A DNA stretch of 5,052 nucleotides from CAZIRO01 sp964541595 (GTDB lineage Bacteria; Acidobacteriota; HRBIN11): assembly GCA_964541595.1 (NCBI GenBank), contig CAZIRO010000189.1, positions 1 to 5,052 on the forward strand. Direction: 5' to 3'. Every line of letters begins with the position of its first letter. The stretch's first letter is position 1. This document shows, piece by piece, positions 1-5,052 of the stretch. The translations under genes were made by a program, and so were the position numbers. The notes under the pieces are model-generated. The model searched no databases, had not been told where the DNA came from, and saw nothing but the letters and a program-made list of their open reading frames with translations.

Positions 1-11
1 CATTTTACACC

Positions 12-66
12 CATAACCCCTAACATCTGACCCACGTTTAACATAGAAGACCCGAGACCTGAGACC
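12..66 (-). repeat. Degenerate heptamer repeat, left flank
   Basis: Read on the minus strand, this stretch contains 7-bp units of the GGTCTCA type. Units at 66-60 (GGTCTCA), 59-53 (GGTCTCG) and 52-46 (GGTCTTC) are clear. Further left the units decay (GGTCAGA at 32-26, GGTTATG at 18-12), with drifted sequence between. It is the same repeat family as the array at 4942-5025 but in the opposite orientation. Bases 48-61 are an exact 14-bp inverted match to 4975-4988. I see no open frame with gene-like character here. It is probably a dispersed intergenic repeat; its role is unknown. Confidence 0.65.
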
Positions 67-130
67 TAACAACCGGGCCATCCGCGCATCCGGTGCATCC
101 CCGTGTCCCGATCCCAGTCTGTCCCCGGGC

Positions 131-159
131 TTGTCAGGTGTGCCGGAACATTTCAGAAT
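131..159 (+). promoter_or_regulatory. Weak candidate promoter for the HprK-like gene
   Basis: TTGTCA (131-136, five of six to the sigma-70 -35 consensus) is followed after 17 bp by CAGAAT (154-159, four of six to the -10 consensus). Transcription would begin near 166, leaving a short leader of about 24 nt before the ATG at 190. The -10 is poor, so this is only the best candidate in the gap between the repeat and the gene. Confidence 0.25.
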
Positions 160-189
160 AGGACGGTACATGGAAGACACACCCGAGAG

Positions 190-1116
190 ATGATGCGCAC
201 ACAGAGTTTCCGACATTGCCGCGTACCCGACCGTTCCATCGGGCTTCGTATCGGGGGCTGTACGATCGCACTCGCCACCGAATCAGATGTCCTTGTGACA
301 TTGCCTCCACCGATGCGTCGATTCCGAACACCCGTTCCTGAACGGCCGGACGTCCAGATCACCGCACGTCGCACGTCGCTGTCCTCCTGGTCGCCGAGGG
401 GGCAGTTACGGTTTGACAGTGGGGAAGTCTGGAAACTGTATGCGAATACGGCACATGTGTGGATCGCGTTGTATTCACGGGCATTCGGTCATACGCATCC
501 CTATCAGGTCGCATGTATGGACCCCGAATGGCACACTGGCGAGGTATGGCTGGATACGGACGCCTTTCCTGCCCATCGACCCGTATACCCGCTGGCGTAT
601 CCGCTCGATGAACTGATCCTGCTTCACTGGCTGGCGCAAGGACGTGGCTGTGTCCTGCATGCGGCGGCCGTGTGTCATCCGGACGGCGGCATACTCGTCT
701 TTGCGGGGCCGTCCGGTGCCGGAAAGACGACCGTATCCCGACTCTGGCACGCGCACATCGGCACGTCCGTATTGAGCGACGATCGCGTGATCCTGCGCCC
801 GGAAGGGTCCGGCGTTCGCGCTTACGGCACACCCTGGCATGGGGAAGGGCGCTGGGTGTCGTCGGAAAGCGGTATCTTGCGGGCCATTCTGATCCTCGAA
901 CACGGTCCACAGGAACGATTGACCCCGCTGCATCGGGCGCAGGCCGTGGCCGAGTGCGTGACGCGCAGTTTTTTTGTGCCGTGGAACCCTGAAGCGGTCG
1001 CGCACCATACGGAGATCATCGATACCATACTCGCTCGTGTCCCGTGTTACCGGTGGACGTTTCGACCGGTATCCGACAGTGTTCTCTGGATCACTCGGAC
1101 GCTCGCGCAGCGCTGA
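190..1116 (+). CDS. HprK-like P-loop serine kinase family protein (substrate unknown)
   Basis: A 308-residue cytoplasmic protein with an HPr-kinase-like C-terminal domain. Seen in the sequence: PLDELILLHWLAQGRG (138-153), HAAA (157-160), a Walker A loop GPSGAGKTT (173-181), LSDD (195-198, the acidic motif after the P-loop), GTPWHGE (213-219) and a closing segment VPCYRWTFRP. The order and spacing match the short HprK-like proteins often found near PqqD-like or peptide-modification genes, rather than true HPr kinase of the PTS. No HPr or PqqD gene is visible in this window, so the target is unknown. The N-terminal third is a weakly conserved domain without recognisable motifs. The open frame extends back to a GTG at 103, but the added 29 residues look like non-coding repeat-adjacent sequence, and family proteins begin about 10-20 residues before a YR/FR-type segment, so ATG 190 (or 193) is preferred. 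The ribosome site is weak: GGAAG lies 13 nt upstream and GAGAG abuts the ATG. The 3' end overlaps the convergent apbE by 70 bp. Confidence 0.85.
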   Translation: MMRTQSFRHCRVPDRSIGLRIGGCTIALATESDVLVTLPPPMRRFRTPVPERPDVQITARRTSLSSWSPRGQLRFDSGEVWKLYANTAHVWIALYSRAFGHTHPYQVACMDPEWHTGEVWLDTDAFPAHRPVYPLAYPLDELILLHWLAQGRGCVLHAAAVCHPDGGILVFAGPSGAGKTTVSRLWHAHIGTSVLSDDRVILRPEGSGVRAYGTPWHGEGRWVSSESGILRAILILEHGPQERLTPLHRAQAVAECVTRSFFVPWNPEAVAHHTEIIDTILARVPCYRWTFRPVSDSVLWITRTLAQR

Positions 1117-2219
1117 TCGGCGGGCATGTGCCGGATGAATGCGGCGACCTCATGCAGTTGCCCCATACGTTCCACGATCCAGAGCACGAACGCGCAGGGG
1201 GCGTGTATCCGGCGCAGGTGCGCACGTCCGCGTCTCGGACCGGCCACCCACAGGGCGGACGCCAGACCATCTGCCCAGGTGGCCGTCGGTGCGACGACGG
1301 TGACACTACGCACGGCATGTCGCACCGGCTGTCCCGTATGGGGTGAGAGAATATGGGGATACCGTTTGCCACGGATCACGAGATACCGTTCCGTATCCCC
1401 GCTGGTCGAAACGGCCATGTTGACCAGCAGGATGTATCGCCATACGTCATGAGGCCGCCGCGGATGGCGAATGCCGATCACCCAGGGACAGTCCGGCGTC
1501 GGTCCCGGTCCCAGAACGTAAATTTCCCCACCGAGATGGACAAGCGCACGTCGGATACCCGCATCGCGCAGGATGCGTACGGCTTCGTCCACCGCGTATC
1601 CTTTGGCGATTCCCCCCAGGTCGAGCACCATCCCGGGTTCCAGCAGTTCAACCGTACGGTGTATTCGGTTCAGGCGGATTTTTGGATACCCGACACGTCG
1701 GCGAACGGAACGGATCTCTTCTGATGTCGGCCGGCGCGGAATGCCACCGAAAAATCCCCAGAGCATCATGTACGGACCGACGGTGATGTCAAAATCGCCC
1801 CGGGTATCCCGGGAGATCTGTATCGCGCGGGCGATGACGTTCCATAGATCGCGGGACACCCGTACGGGACCCTGCCCGGCGCTGCGGTTCAGTCGCCAGA
1901 GTGCACTGTCTGCACGGTAGAGACTCATTTCCCGATCCAGATCCCGGATCCGGCGGTAAATCCGTTCGGAGACTTCACGTGCACGCTGCGGCGGTACTTG
2001 GGGAATCCAGACCGTCAGGACGGTCCCCATGACATACCAGGTGCGGAGTGCGGGAAACGTTGCCGTATCGGCCAGTCGCGCACATGCCATGAGCGGTCGT
2101 TGCGGATGGACCGCATCTGTCGGCCCGGAAAACTCCGGCAACATCAGGACCCATCCGATGAGTATCGGGCCCCCTTTCAGGAAGAGGCAGCGGAATATCC
2201 GAATCCCCCTGTGACTCAT
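1047..2219 (-). CDS. apbE: ApbE family FAD:protein FMN transferase
   Basis: A 390-residue enzyme that splits FAD and transfers FMN covalently to a Thr or Ser of exported flavoproteins. Visible family motifs: MGTVLTVWI (64-72), the MSLYRADSALWRLN block (98-111), FDITVGPYMMLWGF (143-156), LDLGGIAKGYAVD (199-211), LGGEI (229-233), TSGDTERY (272-279), HILSPHTG (289-296) and APTATWADGLASAL (310-323). Asp317 is at the usual metal-ligand position; Ser321 replaces the more common Thr, and HILSP replaces the common HILDP, both mild variations. Residues 17-30 are hydrophobic after basic residues, which fits an uncleaved anchor or signal peptide. No lipobox Cys follows, unlike many ApbE lipoproteins. 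The start is fixed by an ATGA overlap with the stop of the upstream membrane-protein gene; GGAG lies about 10 nt upstream. The same frame stays open 195 codons further upstream, but that stretch is antiframe to the membrane protein and is not coding. The last roughly 23 codons lie inside the convergent kinase gene. The likely substrate is the FMN-binding protein two genes upstream. Confidence 0.95.
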   Translation of the reverse strand: MSHRGIRIFRCLFLKGGPILIGWVLMLPEFSGPTDAVHPQRPLMACARLADTATFPALRTWYVMGTVLTVWIPQVPPQRAREVSERIYRRIRDLDREMSLYRADSALWRLNRSAGQGPVRVSRDLWNVIARAIQISRDTRGDFDITVGPYMMLWGFFGGIPRRPTSEEIRSVRRRVGYPKIRLNRIHRTVELLEPGMVLDLGGIAKGYAVDEAVRILRDAGIRRALVHLGGEIYVLGPGPTPDCPWVIGIRHPRRPHDVWRYILLVNMAVSTSGDTERYLVIRGKRYPHILSPHTGQPVRHAVRSVTVVAPTATWADGLASALWVAGPRRGRAHLRRIHAPCAFVLWIVERMGQLHEVAAFIRHMPADQRCASVRVIQRTLSDTGRNVHR

Positions 2220-2743
2220 TGCGGAGAGCTCCGGGGTTTTCCTGGTTCGGGCATGAGTCCCTGGATACCTCCGTGCGCGTTCCGCAAATGACGGAGAATG
2301 AGTATCAGAATGATGAGCGTGGCACCCTGCAGGGTGAGAAATGCACCGATCTTCAACCAGGCAAACGCGGGATGGACATATCGAATCAGCCACCCGCTGG
2401 TCATGTCCGCGAATGCCGCTCCGAACGTCGCATGCACGAGCGTGTGTTTCCACTGTATCGTGGTTTCGGTAAACATCACAAGATGCGTGAATGTCATCAG
2501 GAAAATGAGCATCGCAAATGCGTGAAAGTGGGTCTCCTCCAGAAGACTGCGAAAACTCTTCGGATGGTGAAACGCAGCCGGATCCCCACGGTAGTACCGG
2601 ACGATGGCCGTGTAAGAGGTCCCGATATGGAGATAAAACAACCAGTTGGTCGACCAGAACACGATGGCGAATACGATGGACCAGAGGATGATCCGCCGCA
2701 ACAGAACGTTTCTGCGCATCTCCGGCGTGACCATGAAACGCAT
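2216..2743 (-). CDS. Four-helix His-rich membrane protein, possible b-type cytochrome
   Basis: A 175-residue integral membrane protein. Hydrophobic segments are at about residues 17-37, 75-93, 100-120 and 129-151. Histidines lie in or next to the helices: H72 and H74 (THFHAF), H87 (THLVM), H100 and H104 (KHTLVH) and H124 (RYVHPAFAWLK). The HIGTSYTAIVRYYRGDP segment (39-55) and the KSFRSLLEETHFHAF segment (62-76) look conserved in character: polar loops between helices. Paired helix histidines fit heme b binding, but no standard cytochrome b561 or b6 signature lets me name the family. By context it sits between the FMN-binding protein and ApbE, so I infer electron transfer between the quinone pool and the extracytosolic flavin. 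The start is well supported: AGGAGG at 2756-2751 lies 7 nt before the ATG, inside the end of the upstream gene, with only 2 nt between the genes. The stop overlaps the apbE start as ATGA. Confidence 0.88.
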   Translation of the reverse strand: MRFMVTPEMRRNVLLRRIILWSIVFAIVFWSTNWLFYLHIGTSYTAIVRYYRGDPAAFHHPKSFRSLLEETHFHAFAMLIFLMTFTHLVMFTETTIQWKHTLVHATFGAAFADMTSGWLIRYVHPAFAWLKIGAFLTLQGATLIILILILRHLRNAHGGIQGLMPEPGKPRSSPQ

Positions 2744-2745
2744 GT

Positions 2746-3315
2746 TCAGTCCTCCTGTCGCGGGGCAAACGCAATTTCCCAGACCGCAAGGAGTGTACGG
2801 ACACTGCGAACGATCGCCTGGGCCGTGATCGTTGCCCCCGTAATGTTCGGCACGGAGCGGCCGATCCAGAGGTCGTCGTTCAGGGTTTGTCGGTGCAGCC
2901 GCTCCAACCAGGGCTGTGACGGGCGATAATCCGGAGGTTCTTCAAATGCGAGGATTTCGATCCGATCGATTTCGCCTCCGGGTGTGATGACCACAAGGAG
3001 TGTCTCGTAATGCGTGCGCAGGATGTGTGTGTCCACCGCCGCATCTGCCATCCAGGTGTCGTCCCGATAGAGCCGATAAAACTTGAATAGTCGTGTGCGT
3101 ATTGGAACGCGCGCGCGGCGCTGGACCTCGCGTTGTTCCTTCTTTGTGAGATAGACGAACTTCCTCTGTATCCGGGTTGCGTCGGGATATAACTGGCGCA
3201 GGATATTGCGTACAGGGTCCGTTGCGGGTGACTTTTTTTCCGGAACAGCCGATCCGAACGATGCGGCGAGTACGAAAACGATCGTCCATCCCCATAATCT
3301 GCGCACGGAGTACAC
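2746..3315 (-). CDS. Secreted FMN-binding domain protein (covalent flavinylation target)
   Basis: A 189-residue exported flavoprotein. A signal peptide is visible: Arg5 and Arg6, a hydrophobic core at about 8-20 (WGWTIVFVLAASF), and a likely cleavage site after GSA (about residue 23). The FMN-binding domain covers roughly residues 75-175. Near its end is SVPNITGATITAQAIVRSVR (154-173), whose TGAT-x-T core is the ApbE recognition motif; by family knowledge Thr162 would carry FMN through a phosphoester bond. The basic segment TRIQRKFVYLTKKEQREVQRR (about 47-67) precedes the domain and is unexplained. The start is a GTG at 3315 with a perfect GGAGGT at 3329-3324, 8 nt upstream. The gene is 90 nt after the porin gene and 2 nt before the membrane-protein gene. 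The FMN-binding domain is small and single, unlike the larger NqrC, RnfG or NosR proteins, so it is not one of those. Confidence 0.93.
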   Translation of the reverse strand: MYSVRRLWGWTIVFVLAASFGSAVPEKKSPATDPVRNILRQLYPDATRIQRKFVYLTKKEQREVQRRARVPIRTRLFKFYRLYRDDTWMADAAVDTHILRTHYETLLVVITPGGEIDRIEILAFEEPPDYRPSQPWLERLHRQTLNDDLWIGRSVPNITGATITAQAIVRSVRTLLAVWEIAFAPRQED

Positions 3316-3323
3316 GGGCGATG

Positions 3324-3329
3324 ACCTCC
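3324..3329 (-). promoter_or_regulatory. Ribosome binding site fixing a GTG start
   Basis: The minus strand reads GGAGGT, a full match to the anti-Shine-Dalgarno core, 8 nt before the GTG of the FMN-binding protein. It supports that GTG over the in-frame GTG three codons later. Confidence 0.85.
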
Positions 3330-3405
3330 GGTCGAATCAGGGAAATGGTTCGGTGCTCAGTATACATGGTTCGCGATGGAGGGGGCGACTTCGGCGTGTG
3401 TTCGT

Positions 3406-4830
3406 TCAGAAGTTGAACCCGACACCGAAATTCCACTGGGTACGCGTCTCGTTCGCGCGGTTGCGTTTGAACTGGACATCCGCTTTGACGACGACCTGCG
3501 GGACGGGTTTCAGCACCACGCCAAGGGTCCAGATTCGCCAATCCCGGACCGGGTCCCGGAGGTAGCCCGGGGGAACCGCACGGTGCGTGTCGTATGTCTC
3601 CCACCGAACGAACGGGGCCACTGTCCATTCGGGACGGGCGTGCAGAAGGGTCGCGATATTGAACGCCGCTTCGATATATCCACCGGTCAATGTACTGCCG
3701 ACACCCTGGGTACCGGTCAGCCCTTTCCAGCGGTTCAGTTCGGCGGCGTCCGGAATGCGCGTGTACACGTACAGTGCACGTGCTTCCAGACCGCGCCATT
3801 CGAGTCGTGTGTGGACTTCAAACAGGCGGATGGACACCCGCAGAGGTCGACCGTCGTTGAATCGAAATCCCTGATCGGCGCGTCCCAGATATGCCCCCAC
3901 ACCGATCTGTACGTACGGATTGGGCAACCAGTCCAGACGACCCACCCAGGCCGCCGTATGAAATCGCGCACGGTTACCGCTACCACGGGCATTTCGAATG
4001 CCGGATGCGGAGATTCCCCGGGCGTCCAGACCGTTGATGAGATAGGCGCGATACTGTATATGCGGTCCGAACTCTCCGAAAATGCCGAGACCGACCTCTC
4101 GCCAGGTGGTGGGAATGAGCACGAGTTCGACATCCGGACGATTTACGCCGTAAAACGTCGGGGGTTCGTGGATCTCATTGATCATTCCGAGGGGAATGAG
4201 CATGAGCCCGGCGCGTATATTGAAACGCGGATCAATGAGAAAGTCCAGATAGGCGAATTCCAGCGCGACTTCACCATCTCGTGCGTCCAGGTTTTCGTCT
4301 GTCGTCCCGTGTTCGAATTCCACCTCTGAATTGAACAGGACGCGGTCACTGAAACGATATCCCAGATACAGGATCAACCGATGGGCATCCGCGACTTTGT
4401 CCCCATCGGAGACGTTACGGTATTCGATTTCCCCGTATCCGGCGAGGGAAACGCCGTGGGTCTGTTGATACACGCGCGAGGCAGAGGGTCCGAGTCCGTA
4501 CACGCTACGGTATTCGATGGGGGGTGCCTGTGCCTCGCGTAATCGCTGGATCTCTTCCGTCAGGACGGCGATCTGGTTTTCAAGTTCCGCGATCCGTTCG
4601 GGATCGAGTTGTCGCTGGAGTCGTTCGAGTTCTGCACGGAGTCGTTCGACCTCCCGGACGAGTTGTTCAATCGTGGGAGCATGGGATTCTTCATGGCGGG
4701 AAGATGCGGCATATACGACCGCCGGCGCGGTCATCGAAACAGGGGCAATGCCGGTCCATACGAGGCCGTATATCAGGGTCCAGCAGGCAATCTGCAGCCA
4801 CTGACGGACAAACGGCAGGCGTATAACCAT
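3406..4830 (-). CDS. Outer-membrane porin with N-terminal periplasmic coiled coil
   Basis: A 474-residue outer-membrane beta-barrel protein. It begins with a long signal peptide (hydrophobic core at about 11-28, likely cleavage after VVYA, near residue 41). A coiled coil follows at about 53-100, with heptad-spaced Leu/Ile in EQLVREVERLRAELERLQRQL and a second run NQIAVLTEEIQRLREAQ. The barrel begins near LAGYGEIEYRNV (129-140) and shows alternating amphipathic strands. Within it are EFAYLDFLIDPRFNIRAGLM and PLGMINEIHEPPTFYGVNRP, features I associate with phosphate-porin-like (OprO/OprP type) hypothetical porins. The protein ends in Phe, the usual signal for outer-membrane assembly. The substrate is not readable. 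The start is supported by GGAGGT at 4842-4837, 6 nt upstream of the ATG. It is the first gene behind the promoter at 4901-4929, and 90 nt separate it from the FMN-binding protein gene. I infer that it supplies a diffusible electron acceptor, donor or metal to the periplasmic flavin system. Confidence 0.9.
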   Translation of the reverse strand: MVIRLPFVRQWLQIACWTLIYGLVWTGIAPVSMTAPAVVYAASSRHEESHAPTIEQLVREVERLRAELERLQRQLDPERIAELENQIAVLTEEIQRLREAQAPPIEYRSVYGLGPSASRVYQQTHGVSLAGYGEIEYRNVSDGDKVADAHRLILYLGYRFSDRVLFNSEVEFEHGTTDENLDARDGEVALEFAYLDFLIDPRFNIRAGLMLIPLGMINEIHEPPTFYGVNRPDVELVLIPTTWREVGLGIFGEFGPHIQYRAYLINGLDARGISASGIRNARGSGNRARFHTAAWVGRLDWLPNPYVQIGVGAYLGRADQGFRFNDGRPLRVSIRLFEVHTRLEWRGLEARALYVYTRIPDAAELNRWKGLTGTQGVGSTLTGGYIEAAFNIATLLHARPEWTVAPFVRWETYDTHRAVPPGYLRDPVRDWRIWTLGVVLKPVPQVVVKADVQFKRNRANETRTQWNFGVGFNF

Positions 4831-4865
4831 GGTTCGACCTCCACCGGGAGATTATGGGGATTGAC

Positions 4866-4884
4866 ATTGAGATGCATTTTCAAT
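4866..4884 (-). promoter_or_regulatory. Palindromic operator candidate, Fur-like
   Basis: A 19-bp dyad with exact ATTGA/TCAAT arms is centred on base 4875. The symmetry extends outward to TGA/TCA at 4862-4864 and 4886-4888, giving nine matching pairs of thirteen over 27 bp. On the minus strand the inner 15 bases, TGAAAATGCATCTCA, match the Fur 7-1-7 consensus TGATAATGATTATCA at 11 of 15 positions. The site is 10-28 bp downstream of the predicted transcription start, where a bound repressor would block initiation or escape. Assignment to Fur is inference; another dimeric repressor is possible. Confidence 0.5.
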
Positions 4885-4900
4885 TTCAGAACCGCGGACC

Positions 4901-4929
4901 ATTGTATGTATCCGTGGGGGGCATGTCAA
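4901..4929 (-). promoter_or_regulatory. Sigma-70-type promoter of the flavin operon
   Basis: On the minus strand a perfect -35 TTGACA (4929-4924) is followed by exactly 17 bp and a -10 TACAAT (4906-4901, five of six). The predicted start is near 4894, which gives a 5' leader of about 63 nt before the porin ATG. The leader holds the dyad at 4866-4884 and the GGAGGT ribosome site. No other convincing promoter is seen before the end of apbE, so it probably drives all four genes. Confidence 0.8.
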
Positions 4930-4941
4930 GTTCCCATCTCC

Positions 4942-5025
4942 GGTCCCAGGTGTCCGGTGTCGGGTCTCAGGTCCCAGGTCTCGGGTCTCAGGTCTCAGGT
5001 CCCGGGTGTCGGGTGTCCGGTGATG
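4942..5025 (+). repeat. 12-unit tandem array of GGT-type heptamers
   Basis: Twelve consecutive 7-bp units run without gap, and every unit begins with GGT. In order they end in CCCA, GTCC, GTCG, CTCA, CCCA, CTCG, CTCA, CTCA, CCCG, GTCG, GTCC and GATG. The general form is GGT-S/C-Y-C-R, with the last unit divergent. The array starts 12 bp upstream of the -35 box of the flavin operon. It is non-coding by appearance: frames through it give only Val/Ser/Gly/Leu low-complexity peptides. A related inverted copy lies at 12-66. The units are too short and have no spacers, so it is not a CRISPR array. Confidence 0.88.
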
Positions 5026-5052
5026 GGCTGAAGAGAAAACGGGGTGGCTGAC

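Noticed and set aside
103..189. Longer N-terminus of the kinase from GTG 103
   Set aside because: The 29 extra residues show no family similarity, have no ribosome site, and overlap the better candidate promoter.
359..1008. Minus-strand open frames of 177 and 183 codons opposite the kinase
   Set aside because: Antisense shadows of a gene with intact Walker A and other family motifs; Arg-rich with no domain character.
1047..1140. Bidirectional terminator between the convergent genes
   Set aside because: No GC-rich stem followed by a T-run is visible; the region is coding on both strands.
2220..2804. Upstream extension of the apbE frame by 195 codons
   Set aside because: It lies out of frame over the membrane-protein gene, reads as Arg/His/Ser-rich low-quality sequence, and the ATGA junction with motif-matching protein downstream fixes the start at 2219.
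3359..3364. Internal promoter with -10 TATACT on the minus strand before the FMN-binding gene
   Set aside because: The -10 is good but the position 17 bp upstream reads CGCCCC, with no -35 match and no proper extended -10.
2942..3799. 285-codon minus-strand open frame across the porin and FMN-binding genes
   Set aside because: It is out of frame with two well-supported genes, has no ribosome site, and its composition is typical of a GC-rich shadow frame.
3376..4329. 317-codon plus-strand open frame opposite the porin
   Set aside because: Antisense shadow of a protein with clear signal peptide, coiled coil and beta-barrel patterning; no independent motifs.
4783..4788. Lipobox at Cys16 of the porin
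   Set aside because: The -3 position is Gln and a longer signal peptide with a typical AxA-like site follows; the beta-barrel is not a lipoprotein type.
4861..4907. Divergent plus-strand promoter from TTGACA at 4861-4866
   Set aside because: No -10 at 16-18 bp spacing (TTTCAG there), and only repeat sequence follows downstream.
4942..5025. CRISPR array
   Set aside because: Units are 7 bp, contiguous and without spacers; no cas genes are present.

Overview
The window looks like chromosomal DNA from a diderm (Gram-negative type) bacterium of moderately high GC. The evidence is an outer-membrane beta-barrel protein with a signal peptide and a terminal Phe, plus a secreted flavoprotein. Ribosome binding sites are strong GGAGG types and the one clear promoter is sigma-70-like. 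I cannot fix the lineage. The HprK-like protein and the porin resemble families I associate with Nitrospirota, NC10 and deltaproteobacterial genomes, but that is an impression, not a search result.

Layout: bases 1-189 are non-coding and hold a degenerate heptamer repeat and a weak candidate promoter. An HprK-like P-loop kinase gene runs rightwards (190-1116). Four genes run leftwards as an apparent operon: porin with a periplasmic coiled coil (4830-3406), secreted FMN-binding protein (3315-2746), four-helix His-rich membrane protein (2743-2216), and ApbE-type FAD:protein FMN transferase (2219-1047). The last three are tightly packed, with a 2-nt gap and then an ATGA stop/start overlap. The kinase and ApbE genes converge and overlap by 70 bp. 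Upstream of the porin lie a palindromic, Fur-like operator candidate, a near-consensus promoter (TTGACA, 17 bp, TACAAT on the minus strand), and a 12-unit tandem array of 7-bp GGT-starting repeats (4942-5025).

Inferred working model: ApbE attaches FMN covalently to Thr162 of the secreted FMN-binding protein. The His-rich membrane protein, possibly a b-type cytochrome, could pass electrons between the quinone pool and that flavin. The porin would let a small substrate through the outer membrane. This is a compact extracytosolic flavin electron-transfer module whose substrate is unknown. If the operator is really a Fur site, iron is the obvious candidate. The HprK-like kinase is a separate transcription unit of unknown substrate.
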